64,000 bases of DNA from Chroococcidiopsis thermalis PCC 7203. Its GTDB lineage: Bacteria > Cyanobacteriota > Cyanobacteriia > Cyanobacteriales > Chroococcidiopsidaceae. Below, in pieces: positions 19,159 to 28,059 of this stretch. The notes under the pieces are model-generated. The model had not been told where the DNA came from and did no database searches. It was given only the letters and a program-made list of their open reading frames with translations. The DNA is taken from the NCBI RefSeq assembly GCF_000317125.1, contig NC_019695.1, forward strand, positions 732,336 to 796,335. Reading direction: 5' to 3'. The position numbers and the translations under genes are program-made. Every line of letters starts with the position of its first letter. The stretch's first letter is position 1.

Positions 19159-19695
19159 TTATTCTTTAATCTTTTCTAAGATAGTCTTCGCTTGTTCTAA
19201 TAAAAATCTACTGCGCTTCAGTGCAAATATCTCCTCACGTTGTATTCTCCATTTTGTAACAAAGGTATTTACTTGATTAACTATGAGTATAAATCCTGGA
19301 ACTCCTACAACTGCATCGAAAAATAAAGTACCGCCAAAAGCTTGTATAAAGTTACCAAATATTGCAAATGCTAAGACAACAGAAACTAGAGATGATATTG
19401 GCACAAATGAAATATAAACTTCACCTTGTGCTTGCCTTTCGTCTATCAACCCTCTTATTTCTGCTAAAACGAAATCTAAAGTTGAAATATGAGCGACCGA
19501 GCATAGTTCATTAATTACTACTAAATCATCTGTAGCCCTCTGCTTATTTCTTGTTAAAAATCTGTGAACCAGTTCCGATTTATTATCTCTTTGTGTTTTT
19601 CGTTTAAAGCCCCTACATAATTTAAAAAGCCAAAGAGAAGCCCACGCTACCAACCAAATCAACACATACCATGCTTTGTTTTGTTCGTTAATCAA
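19159..19695 (-). CDS. Unknown membrane protein
   Basis: A 178-residue protein with no family I recognise. It has a hydrophobic N-terminal segment (about 9-25), a charged soluble stretch (28-95), two close membrane segments (about 96-115 and 124-143) and a charged C-terminal helix. The composition is markedly AT-rich compared with the flanking genes. It follows a second small unknown gene on the same strand after 69 bases, so the two may be co-transcribed. No function is proposed. Confidence 0.55.
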   Translation of the reverse strand: MINEQNKAWYVLIWLVAWASLWLFKLCRGFKRKTQRDNKSELVHRFLTRNKQRATDDLVVINELCSVAHISTLDFVLAEIRGLIDERQAQGEVYISFVPISSLVSVVLAFAIFGNFIQAFGGTLFFDAVVGVPGFILIVNQVNTFVTKWRIQREEIFALKRSRFLLEQAKTILEKIKE

Positions 19696-19764
19696 TATGT
19701 TGTAATAGCTAAATTCTAGTTCTACTAGTATTAAAGATAAAAGAATTATAAAAAATACTTTTTC

Positions 19765-19992
19765 TCAACGGGCTTCACCTACTATTAATTTCCATATTCT
19801 ACAAAAGAAATTCCATAACTGTTTGCAAAAATTAATATTTTCTTGAGTTTGCTTTGAGTGTAAAATATCAAATAATATCTCGTAGCGGCTGATTAAGAGA
19901 TCGTATACAAATAATGATTCTTGTTTTATTCTATCGATTTCAAATTCTAAGTTTTTTCTATCAATTTCAAACTCTAGTTTTCGATTGTCCAT
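19765..19992 (-). CDS. Small unknown protein with internal repeat
   Basis: The start at 19992 is chosen because GGAGTGAG lies immediately upstream at the right distance; ATGs 24-30 bases earlier lack such a site. The 75-residue protein begins MDNRKLEFEIDRKNLEFEID, in which a nine-residue unit LEFEIDRKN is repeated, then a helical region and an aromatic C-terminus (LWNFFCRIWKLIV) that may lie on or in the membrane. AT-rich like the next gene downstream. Function unknown. Confidence 0.45.
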   Translation of the reverse strand: MDNRKLEFEIDRKNLEFEIDRIKQESLFVYDLLISRYEILFDILHSKQTQENINFCKQLWNFFCRIWKLIVGEAR

Positions 19993-20093
19993 AAACTCAC
20001 TCCGAATAAAGTTCATATTCACAAAACTAGTTTTTGCTAGAATATAGTGTTCTGTAGAGCGCTTATATGACTAAAGCTGAAATTTTGCACCTG

Positions 20094-20223
20094 CTGCAAT
20101 GCCCGCCTGCGAATACAATTCACAGGCTGATAGCAAAAACCCATTTCAATGGGTTAAAGTCTGTCTGCTAGTCTACTTTAGTGGACTTCAGCTATCAGCC
20201 ATGAACTTAAGTTCATGGCGAGT
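20094..20223. repeat. Interspersed palindromic repeat with nested hairpins (REP-like)
   Basis: The outer arms GGCTGATAGC (20125-20134) and GCTATCAGCC (20191-20200) enclose two smaller hairpins, AACCCATTTCAATGGGTT and AAAGTCTG..CTAC..GGACTT, and a further hairpin, CATGAACTTAAGTTCATG, follows. This is the layout of the REP-type elements that in cyanobacteria often go with IS200-like (RAYT) transposases; none is present here. The open frame crossing it is not a gene. The rest of the 19993-20388 spacer holds no feature I can support. Confidence 0.65.
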
Positions 20224-20388
20224 CTCATCTATAATGCTGCAAGCTTTAAATCAAGAATACATATGGTTAAAATGCTTCGTCCTTTTAGTTAGGGAAAATT
20301 AGAATTAACTCTTATTTGCTCCATAAGCAGTAGAACCATTTGAAAATAGCCGACCGCTATAGTATATCGAAGTAATACAGGTTAACAA

Positions 20389-21903
20389 ATGAGCGATCGC
20401 GACGTAGATGTCATTGTCATTGGTAGCGGTATAGGTGGCTTGACTACCGCTGCTTTATTATCTCGTTATGGCAAAAGAGTCACAGTCTGTGAAAGTCATA
20501 CCATAGCTGGGGGTGCAGCCCATAGTTTTTCTCGCCAGGGATTTCATTTCGATTCTGGTCCCTCCTTCTACTGCGGTTTAAACGACTCCCACAGCCGCAA
20601 CCCCCTGCGTCAAGTCTTAAATGTTTTAGAAGAAACTCTCCCAGCCATACCTTACGATCCTTTGGGACATTATCATTTTCCTGAAGGAACTTTACCTGTA
20701 TACAGCCAACAGGAACGCTACCTAGAAGCAGTAAGGCAATTTACCCCTCAAGGATCGAAAGAATTAGAGCGATTTATTCAGCGCTTGCTACCCCTGTACG
20801 ACACTTTACAGGGCATTCCCACAATATTATTACGGGCTGATTGGCAACTGATACCCGTTCTCATGGGGCGTTGCTTGCCCTCATTAGTCAAAATGTTACC
20901 CCATTTGGGTTTAGTCCAAAGCTCGGTAGGACAAGTCATGGATCGGGAAGTTAGCGATCGCTGGGTGAGGCGACTGATTGACTTAGAATGTTTTCTACTA
21001 TCGGGTTTAAAAGCACATGGAACGATCGCCCCAGAAGTTGCTTTTATGTTAGGCGAACGCTCTCGTGCTGGGGTAGAGTATCCAATTGGGGGTAGTGGGG
21101 CGATCGTCGATGCTTTAGTACGCGGGTTAAAACGTTGGGGTGGCGAGTTGCGCTTGGGCTGTCATGTCGAACAAATTTTGGTAGAGTCTGGTAGAGTTAC
21201 AGGCGTGCGCTTGCGAAAGGGAGAAATCCTTCATGCACCAATTGTTATATCCAACGCTTCCATTTGGGATACCTACGGTAAATTATTACAGCCAGAAGAT
21301 TTACCCACATCCTATCGACAAACAGCGTTAGCCACCCCAGCTGTAGATAGTTTCATGCACCTGCATTTGGGTATTAAAGCCGAGGGGTTGGACAATTTAA
21401 CCGGACATCATGTTGTCGTCCACGATGCAGAACGCGACATCACGACTCCTGGTAATACCTGCATGATCTCCATTCCTTCAGTGTGGGATGATTCTCTTGC
21501 ACCCCCAGGACATCATGTGGTTCACGCCTATACTTTAGAATCACACGAACATTGGCAGCGAGATAATAGCTATCAAGAACGCAAAAAAGAGCGATCGCAA
21601 TCTTTGTATCGTGCTTTAGAACGAGTTATTCCAGATATTAGACAAAGAATTGTCTTAGAACTGATCGGTACGCCGTTGACTCACGCGCATTATTTACGAC
21701 GCTACCAGGGAACTTATGGAGCAGCGATCGCGGCTGGTAAGGGTATGTTTCCCAGTACTCACACTCCGATTTCGGGATTATATCGCGTTGGTGATAGTAC
21801 CACGCCTGGAATTGGCGTGCCAGCTGTTGCCGCTTCGGGAATTTTGTGTGCCAATACTCTAGTTCAACCGCAGCAGACAGCAGAATTGCTGAATATTCAG
21901 TAA
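20389..21903 (+). CDS. FAD-dependent oxidoreductase, carotenoid isomerase/desaturase-like
   Basis: A 504-residue flavoprotein of the phytoene desaturase/CrtISO superfamily. The dinucleotide-binding N-terminus is VDVIVIGSGIGGLTTAALLS with a following ESHTIAGGAAHSFSR, and the FAD-binding C-terminus is GLYRVGDSTTPGIGVPAVAA. It is related to, but not clearly, the carotenoid isomerase CrtH, so a carotenoid or other prenyl substrate is likely but not proven. No carotenoid gene is adjacent. The gene is on the same strand as the amine oxidase gene but separated by 257 bases. Confidence 0.8.
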   Translation: MSDRDVDVIVIGSGIGGLTTAALLSRYGKRVTVCESHTIAGGAAHSFSRQGFHFDSGPSFYCGLNDSHSRNPLRQVLNVLEETLPAIPYDPLGHYHFPEGTLPVYSQQERYLEAVRQFTPQGSKELERFIQRLLPLYDTLQGIPTILLRADWQLIPVLMGRCLPSLVKMLPHLGLVQSSVGQVMDREVSDRWVRRLIDLECFLLSGLKAHGTIAPEVAFMLGERSRAGVEYPIGGSGAIVDALVRGLKRWGGELRLGCHVEQILVESGRVTGVRLRKGEILHAPIVISNASIWDTYGKLLQPEDLPTSYRQTALATPAVDSFMHLHLGIKAEGLDNLTGHHVVVHDAERDITTPGNTCMISIPSVWDDSLAPPGHHVVHAYTLESHEHWQRDNSYQERKKERSQSLYRALERVIPDIRQRIVLELIGTPLTHAHYLRRYQGTYGAAIAAGKGMFPSTHTPISGLYRVGDSTTPGIGVPAVAASGILCANTLVQPQQTAELLNIQ

Positions 21904-22160
21904 CTAAAAATACTGCGATCGCAGGCAGTTACAAAACTAATTCTTGCGCAAAGCAGTAGTTACAAAACTCATTATTATTACAAATCGAACTGTCATCGTA
22001 AATACACTCTTCGGCTGTTATTCGCCATATTTTGAGTCATGTCGCAAAAATTACGCTGCAACTAGTATTTATTTGCTCTGATACAGTTTTGCAGCGCAAA
22101 TGATGTATAAACTACATCTTTTCGCCATTTTTTGTGCAGCCAAATAATTGAGGATTGGAC

Positions 22161-23699
22161 GTGAGAAGAAGAGACTTTATCACGAGAATTGCTGCGTCTG
22201 CTGGTACTACTTATGCAGTTATGCAAGCTTTGGATTTGATCGAAAAACCAGCAACAGCACAAAAATCCCCGTTTCAACTTCAACGTCGAGGAGGTAGTAA
22301 AAGTATTATCATTCTCGGTGCTGGGTTAGGTGGCATGACTTGCGCTTATGAATTGAGCAAAGTCGGCTACCAATGCAAAATTTTAGAAGCCAGAGAACGT
22401 TCAGGGGGTCGCTGCTGGACAGTTCGCACCGGAGATAAATTCACGGATACTTTAGGTCAGACACAGACCATCGGATTCGATCGCGGACAATATTTTAACC
22501 CCGGTCCCGCTCGGATTCCCTACCATCACGTCACTATTGACTATTGCAAAGAACTGGGCGTTCCGTTAGAAGTCATAGTCAACCTCAGCCGCCAGCAATA
22601 TATTTACCGCGAAAACGCAGGATCGCTATCCGGTCGCAAGGTTCATTTTCGCGAGGCGATCGCCGATATGCGGGGATACATTTCCGAACTCTTAGCGAAG
22701 GCAATTAGTAAAGATGCAGTTGATGCACCTCTAACTGTGGAAGATAAGGAGAAAATGATCGAATTTCTCCGCACTTATGGCGGTTTAAACCCAGATTTAT
22801 TTTACAAAGGTTCCAGCCGACGCGGTTACTCTACGTATCAAGGAGCGGGCGATGCGCCTGGAGTCGTTGATGACCCTTACGATCTGAGTGCGTTGTTAGA
22901 GTTGGGATTTGCTGGGAACGAAAGTTTTGAATTTGGCTTCAACCAGCAAATGACGATGTTTGAGCCTGTAGGAGGAATGGATGCGATCGCCAAAGCTTTT
23001 GAAAAGCAGGTAGGGAGATTCATTACTTATGGCGCAGTGGTGACAGAAATTCGCAAGACTCCCGATGGCGTGCAAATTTTGTACAAAGATAAATCGGGTA
23101 ACGTCAAGCAAGAGACAGCCGACTACTGTATCTGTAACATTCCTCTGTCAGTACTGAAAGATATTCCCTCTGATTTCGCTCCCGATATGAAAGAAGCGAT
23201 CGCCAGCGTGGAATATGCCGTTACGGGTAAAAGTGCGTTACAGTTCAACCGCCGTTTTTGGGAAGATGACGAAGACATCTTCGGTGGTATCACTCAAACT
23301 GACCAAGACATCACTCAGATCTGGTATCCCTCCACAGGTTATCTGTCTCAAAAAGGCGTAGTTTTGGGCTACTACAACTTTGGTTCAACAGCAGAGACAG
23401 TCGGAACCCTCGCCCCCGCAGACCGCGTAGCTTTAGCATTGGAACAAGGGAGTAAGATTCACCCGCAATATAACAACCACTTTGAGAATGGCTTTTCGCT
23501 GTTCTGGTCAACAGTGCCTTATAGCAAAGGTGGATGGGCGGAGTACACCACTGATGTCAGAACGACTTACTATCCGCGACTGAATCAACCAGATGGCAAC
23601 ATCTATTTGTGCGGCGAACATCTCAGCTACCTCACAGGTTGGATGGCTGGTGCTTTTGAATCTGCTCGTCTCGTCTCTACACAGATTGCGGCTCTATGA
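22161..23699 (+). CDS. Tat-exported flavin amine / L-amino acid oxidase
   Basis: A flavin-containing amine oxidase family protein of about 512 residues. The N-terminus carries a twin-arginine signal (RRRDFITRIAASAGTTYAV), pointing to folded export. The FAD site is SIIILGAGLGGMTCAYEL with ARERSGGRCWT, and the C-terminal flavin motif is GNIYLCGEHLSYLTGWMAGA. The reaction would be oxidative deamination giving an imine, H2O2 and reduced flavin cycling; L-amino acids are the likely substrate class. The GTG at 22161 is chosen because GAGGA ends 6 bases before it; a TTG six bases earlier is the alternative. An exported RidA-like gene follows. Confidence 0.85.
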   Translation: MRRRDFITRIAASAGTTYAVMQALDLIEKPATAQKSPFQLQRRGGSKSIIILGAGLGGMTCAYELSKVGYQCKILEARERSGGRCWTVRTGDKFTDTLGQTQTIGFDRGQYFNPGPARIPYHHVTIDYCKELGVPLEVIVNLSRQQYIYRENAGSLSGRKVHFREAIADMRGYISELLAKAISKDAVDAPLTVEDKEKMIEFLRTYGGLNPDLFYKGSSRRGYSTYQGAGDAPGVVDDPYDLSALLELGFAGNESFEFGFNQQMTMFEPVGGMDAIAKAFEKQVGRFITYGAVVTEIRKTPDGVQILYKDKSGNVKQETADYCICNIPLSVLKDIPSDFAPDMKEAIASVEYAVTGKSALQFNRRFWEDDEDIFGGITQTDQDITQIWYPSTGYLSQKGVVLGYYNFGSTAETVGTLAPADRVALALEQGSKIHPQYNNHFENGFSLFWSTVPYSKGGWAEYTTDVRTTYYPRLNQPDGNIYLCGEHLSYLTGWMAGAFESARLVSTQIAAL

Positions 23700-23876
23700 G
23701 CGTTATTTGTCATTGGTGCGCAATCGGGATTTTATTGACATTCTCCTATCTCCGGTACGGGCGGGTTTTGAAGGTAGATTTCTTGCTGTCGGCATGAATT
23801 TTTGGCTAAACCCGCCCCTACAAATGCTTGGCTTTTGATTTTTGATTGTTACCCAAAAATTACCCAAAAATTAACT

Positions 23877-24440
23877 ATGAAACGCTTCATCAATCAACTT
23901 CAACTTGGAAAAATTAGTGTTTGGTTATTAGCAATTGTTTGTGCTAGCTTAATTGGTCTGCAAATATTTGGGATTCATCTTCAAGCTGTAGCCAAACCAA
24001 CTTCACCGAAAGAGGTAGTGTTTTACGGTTCGCCAACCTCTTCAATTGCTTCAGCCGTCGCCGTACCGGAAGACCAAGCTTACTATTGGACGAGTGGCAC
24101 AGTCCCACCAGTGATTAATCCCGATGCTCCACTGCGGACGCGCGATCGCTATGGCGATACAAAAACTCAGGCGATCGGTATTCTAGAACGAATTCAAGCT
24201 TTGTTGGCAGATGTGAACCTGAAATTATCTGATGTGGTCTATCTGCGCGTTTATCTGGTGGCAGATCCCGCAATGGATAATCAAGTCGATTACCAAGGTT
24301 GGTTTGATGCCTACGCTGAATATTTCAACAATCCAGAAAATCCAGTCAAAACAGCTCGTTCTACCCTGGCTGTGGCTGGTTTAGTCGATCCTGGTTGGTT
24401 GATTGAAATCGAAGCCGTTGCCGTTTATCCCAAACGTTAA
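23877..24440 (+). CDS. Exported RidA/YjgF-family protein
   Basis: A 187-residue protein with an N-terminal signal or anchor (about 14-36, WLLAIVCASLIGLQIFGI) followed by a RidA-like domain: EDQAYYWTSGTVPP, QALLADVNLKLSDVVYLRVYL and TARSTLAVAGL with the Arg that binds the substrate carboxylate, then EIEAVAVYP. RidA proteins hydrolyse reactive enamine/imine intermediates. RidA is normally cytoplasmic and about 130 residues, so the leader is unusual. The position 177 bases after an exported amine oxidase suggests it clears the imine product outside the cytoplasm. ATG 23877 is chosen; the earlier frame is spacer. Confidence 0.82.
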   Translation: MKRFINQLQLGKISVWLLAIVCASLIGLQIFGIHLQAVAKPTSPKEVVFYGSPTSSIASAVAVPEDQAYYWTSGTVPPVINPDAPLRTRDRYGDTKTQAIGILERIQALLADVNLKLSDVVYLRVYLVADPAMDNQVDYQGWFDAYAEYFNNPENPVKTARSTLAVAGLVDPGWLIEIEAVAVYPKR

Positions 24441-24590
24441 GAATTCGGAATACCCCTACGGGGAAGCAAGCTACGGAACTCGGAATTCGGAATTAAAAAT
24501 CTTGCGTGCATCTACACAATTGGGGAGCAATTAAGCGGTAGAGTAACTCAAGTAGCGTTAAAGCGAATTTGTAGACATCAGGCTGTAGCT

Positions 24591-25226
24591 ATGAGTCATA
24601 GCAGAATTTTGGGTACGGTATTTATTTTAGGTAGTTGGGCGATCGCAATCTCTCCCGTAACAGCCAATCCAGTAGAGGTTGTAGACTTTACACGCAATTC
24701 CCAGACCCTACAAAGTACTCAGTCCAAACAGGTTGATTTTACCGTCAACATCACTCGTCCCCAATCTTTTGCCGAGCTAATACAACAAGCGGAAATCATC
24801 GCCGCAAACTTGACCCGACTAGGATTTCAAGAAAACTCCAAGTTGCGCGAAATGTCCGTCCGCATTTTTGGCGAACGTAACGGACAAGAAGCACCTCTAT
24901 TGTTTGCCAAAGTTTCTCGCTTTGACTGGCAAAAGCAACCTCAAATTCAAAACTGGAGCCAATATTTTACGAGTTCTGGTGTATTGCTTGGTCTCATAGA
25001 AGTCGAACAGCAGCCCTCTTCTCCTACGTCTACCGCACCGACTTTTCGTCGCTCTACTCCCCCAACCTCCTCTACTCCTTCAATCTCCACTCCTCCAGTT
25101 CCCATTCCTACCCCGCCTACGGTAAAACCATCAAACAATACATCTCCACCTGCTAATAGTTTGCCTCCAGTTAATTCGCCTCCAGGTGGAGCCAGCCTAG
25201 AAGAAGAAGATCCCGGTTATAGGTAA
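24591..25226 (+). CDS. Exported Pro-rich unknown protein
   Basis: A 211-residue protein. Residues 1-25 are a signal peptide (VFILGSWAIAISPVTA, cut near ATANP). Residues 30-145 form a small alpha/beta domain that I do not recognise. The rest (about 145-211) is a low-complexity Pro/Ser/Thr linker (STPPVPIPTPPTVKPS) ending in an acidic tail. It probably resides in the periplasm or cell wall. It lies in the same direction as the RidA gene, 150 bases downstream, and convergent with the caspase gene. Confidence 0.65.
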   Translation: MSHSRILGTVFILGSWAIAISPVTANPVEVVDFTRNSQTLQSTQSKQVDFTVNITRPQSFAELIQQAEIIAANLTRLGFQENSKLREMSVRIFGERNGQEAPLLFAKVSRFDWQKQPQIQNWSQYFTSSGVLLGLIEVEQQPSSPTSTAPTFRRSTPPTSSTPSISTPPVPIPTPPTVKPSNNTSPPANSLPPVNSPPGGASLEEEDPGYR

Positions 25227-25276
25227 ATTAGTTATCAGTGGCTAGTGGCGCTTTGGCTAGTTGTACTGATAAACGT

Positions 25277-27202
25277 TCACTGTCCCAGTTTAATTTCCCC
25301 TGCTTTATCTGCACTAGCAAGAGTTTTACCATCGGGACTTATAGCTACTGCATAAACATCTTCATCGTGTTTGCTTAAAGTATTGAGCAGCTCGCCCGAT
25401 CGCGGATTCCATAATTTGATGGAATGGTCTTCTGCACCGCTAATTAGTACTTGTCCGTCCGCTCGAAAAGTCAGAGAATTAATGTGGTCTGAATGCCCTT
25501 TCAAAGTATGTAATAAATCTCCAGTTTGTAAATTCCACAGCCTAATTGTGTTGTCATTTCCACCACTGGCAACTATATTTCCATCGGGACTCATGGCGAT
25601 CGCAATGACTCGGCTAGTATGCCCTTGTAGCGTGCTGAGTAATTGTCCCGTGTTTAAATTCCAAACTCTGACTAAATTGTCTGCACCACCACTTACAATC
25701 GTGTAACCATTAGGACTAATTGCTACGGCACGAACTGCACTTGTATGTCCGCTCAAAGTTCGTAGTAAAACTCCCGTACTTAAATCCCAAACTTTAATCG
25801 TGCGATCGCTACTACCGCTGACAATATGTTTGTCATCGGGACTCACAGCCACAGCACGAACTGTATCTGTATGTCCCCGCAAGGTACGGATCGGTTCCCC
25901 GGTTTGCAAATCCCAAACTTTAATCGTGCGATCGCTACTACCGCTAATTAATTTATCTCCGCCAGGATCGATCGCTACCGACCAAATTGCACCTGCATGA
26001 GCATCAAGAATTGTCCGAATTAATTCTCCAGTTTTTAAACTCCACAACTTAATTGCGCGATCGTTACCACAGCTAGCTAAAATTTGACTGTCAGGACTAA
26101 AAGCCAGCGACCAAACAGTATGAACATGTTCGAGTACTGTCGGTACTTGGTGATTGTATGTCGTGTCTGCGGCAATAGTTTCGCTCATGGATAGCTGGCG
26201 CAAATCTTGCCAGCGAGTTGCACCATAAGCTATCCCTAATATTGCCAAAACTGTCAGTGTAACTGCCCCCAACCAAGATTTTGGTTGGCGTTGAACGAGA
26301 TCGTCTTCTACCGTTTTTTCCTGCATTTCGCTAGTTAAAACTGCTACCGTACTCTGACGGTCTGCTTCCCAATCTGTACCTCGATCGTCTGTACCTTTAC
26401 TATGAGCTACGATCGCTGTATTGAGCGTTGCATTTTCCAACCACCAAAGTGCTGTTCTTCTAATGGTTGCTTTAGCTAAATAAATCTGCTGCGGATCGTC
26501 AAATGCGTGTATATTTGGTGCTAAATTTGTCGATGTTTCTCCTAGTCTTCTCCTAATATACTGATGCATTTCTGCTACAGAAATTGTGCGATCGCGATCT
26601 AAATCTGCTGCGCCAGTTTCAATTCCTTCTACTAAGTAATGAGTATATGTTGAGAGTTCAAATCCCTTATGAGAACATTCTGTTGCTGTATTTCCAGCCG
26701 TCAATATTACCCTACCTATTCCTCCTAACTGCTGTTGGAGATTGCCAATCATGGGATTTTGCGTCCATCCATCTATCACAGTAGAATTGTCGGCGCAACA
26801 ATCGAGAATGACAACCTGTTGTTCTGCCAGACTGTCATTCATGATATTTTTAATTAGATGAGATGGGATTGCAGTCGGTGCAACCAGTTCTCCGTTGGGA
26901 TTTTTACAAGTTAAGCGAGTGGGAAAGTAAAATCTGCCATAGCGATCGCTGACGTGATGACCGGAGAAATATAATAATACTAAGTCATCCGGCTGGCGTG
27001 TCTGGGCGTTAAATAAAGTTGCGATCGCTAATTGCATTGTCAGTGGATCGGGATTTTTGAGGATTTCTACCTCTGTAAAACCACCCATTTCTGGATGCTG
27101 TAAGACCCGTTGCATTGCTACCAAGTCCTTTCCAACTCCAGGTAACCAGTTAAAACCAGGTCCGTAATCGCTTACGCCGATCAGCAATGCCACTCTAGCC
27201 AT
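25277..27202 (-). CDS. Caspase-like protease fused to seven WD40 repeats
   Basis: A 641-residue protein. N-terminus (1-240) is a C14 caspase/orthocaspase domain with catalytic His82 in LLYFSGHHVSDRYG and Cys136 in VVILDCCADNS. A linker leads to a membrane segment (about 305-325, GAVTLTVLAILGIAYGA), then seven WD40 units of the form H..V.(S/A)VA.SPDG..(I/L).S(G/C)..D..IKVW, making a single beta-propeller. The last unit ends early (EIKLGQ), so the seventh blade lacks its Trp. Proteins of this architecture are known in cyanobacteria and plausibly sense stress or regulate cell death; substrate and localisation are not shown. No EF-hand is seen in place of the propeller. Confidence 0.9.
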   Translation of the reverse strand: MARVALLIGVSDYGPGFNWLPGVGKDLVAMQRVLQHPEMGGFTEVEILKNPDPLTMQLAIATLFNAQTRQPDDLVLLYFSGHHVSDRYGRFYFPTRLTCKNPNGELVAPTAIPSHLIKNIMNDSLAEQQVVILDCCADNSTVIDGWTQNPMIGNLQQQLGGIGRVILTAGNTATECSHKGFELSTYTHYLVEGIETGAADLDRDRTISVAEMHQYIRRRLGETSTNLAPNIHAFDDPQQIYLAKATIRRTALWWLENATLNTAIVAHSKGTDDRGTDWEADRQSTVAVLTSEMQEKTVEDDLVQRQPKSWLGAVTLTVLAILGIAYGATRWQDLRQLSMSETIAADTTYNHQVPTVLEHVHTVWSLAFSPDSQILASCGNDRAIKLWSLKTGELIRTILDAHAGAIWSVAIDPGGDKLISGSSDRTIKVWDLQTGEPIRTLRGHTDTVRAVAVSPDDKHIVSGSSDRTIKVWDLSTGVLLRTLSGHTSAVRAVAISPNGYTIVSGGADNLVRVWNLNTGQLLSTLQGHTSRVIAIAMSPDGNIVASGGNDNTIRLWNLQTGDLLHTLKGHSDHINSLTFRADGQVLISGAEDHSIKLWNPRSGELLNTLSKHDEDVYAVAISPDGKTLASADKAGEIKLGQ

Positions 27203-27504
27203 TGGTGACTTCCTCCCTGATGTTTTGTAGATGCGTCGCCACCAGTCCCTACACGAATTCCAAGTGTTTTTTCATACAAGCCTATGAAAGCTTGATGATA
27301 CCTCTCTAATTTTAAAGATAAAGTAAAGCAATTATTATTCAACCGCAAAAATATAGATTGTCATGTCTTCCTCAAAGTAAAGCTTTTTGGTATCTTTTAA
27401 TACTCAGTTGAATAATGAGCTAGCAGATTCAAGCTTTTTATACCTGCTTCTAAAGGAAGATTTACCTTTGTATAATTAATTGCTGAATATTAGAAAGCTG
27501 ATGC

Positions 27505-27820
27505 TTGTCTTCTCTCTCAACAAGATGCGATCGCGATCTTGCCGAGACTGAAATCAATTATTATCAAATCACCGATTGGGATGGAAGCTTTCACGGTCTG
27601 AATCAACATCTCATAGCAATTCTCGATTATGTGGATGATATTTGTAGGGGCGCACAGCTGTGCGCCCCTACCAGACGTGTATTGCATCCAATTGAAAACT
27701 GCGATCGGTTTTGAGGCAGGCTTTTCTATTTCTGAAACCAAAGCTATTATCTTTACTGGACGGGTTATTGATTCCCACGGCAAAGAATTATTTTGGAGTC
27801 AAGATTTAAGTCGCTCTTAA
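27505..27820 (+). pseudogene. Possible gene remnant split by a MITE-like element
   Basis: Two short open stretches on the plus strand flank the family B element at 27613-27705: before it DRDLAETEINYYQITDWDGS, after it FSISETKAIIFTGRVIDSHG and a stop at 27820. They are in different frames, as an insertion would leave them. I recognise no protein family in either part, so the idea that both once formed one gene is weak. Confidence 0.25.
27613..27705. mobile_element. MITE-like palindromic element, family B, copy 2
   Basis: A 93-base copy of the element at 10991-11083, with the same ends (ATAGCAATTCTCGATT and AATTGAAAACTGCGAT). Its core, 27644-27671, is a perfect 28-base palindrome, GTAGGGGCGCACAG with its complement. 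It interrupts what may be a decayed gene. Confidence 0.65.
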
Positions 27821-27837
27821 ATTTTTTCACGAATTTT

Positions 27838-27884
27838 TGTAGAGACGTTACATGTAACGTCTCTACACATGTAACGTCTCTACA
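27838..27884. repeat. GTAGAGACGTTACATGTAACGTCTCTAC palindrome, copy 1 and partial copy
   Basis: Positions 27838-27867 form a perfect 30-base palindrome centred on ACATGT, and the right half is repeated in 27868-27884. The same core, AGACGTTACATGTAACGTCT, recurs at 42239-42258 and, with one changed base pair, at 40141-40160, each time in a spacer. No function is evident. Confidence 0.7.
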
Positions 27885-27930
27885 GGGAAAACCGATTTAA
27901 CAATTTATATAGAGTGGCTATGATTTTCTA

Positions 27931-28059
27931 CTAACAGCGACGCAAGGAACCGTCTGCATATAGTTGCAGTGGTACTAGTTCAACTTTGCCGTTAGTAATA
28001 ACTTTGCTGTAGACAATTTTTACCAAAGGAGACTGTTGTTGATTGTATAAAAGTGCCAT
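27931..28059 (-). CDS. Small unknown protein (42 aa)
   Basis: An ATG at 28057-28059 with AGGCAGGT a few bases upstream opens a 42-codon frame that ends at 27931. The product is MALLYNQQQSPLVKIVYSK and continues to LQLYADGSLRRC, a compact, soluble, beta-rich-looking sequence. I cannot assign a family. The clean start, RBS-like sequence and non-repetitive codon pattern make it a better candidate than other short frames here, but it remains a prediction. Confidence 0.4.
   Translation of the reverse strand: MALLYNQQQSPLVKIVYSKVITNGKVELVPLQLYADGSLRRC

Noticed and set aside
20099-20302. Plus-strand 67-codon frame
   Set aside because: Read through the REP-like hairpin element.
27517-27783. Minus-strand 88-codon frame
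   Set aside because: Mostly the family B element; the same GAQLCAP peptide arises from the copy at 10991.
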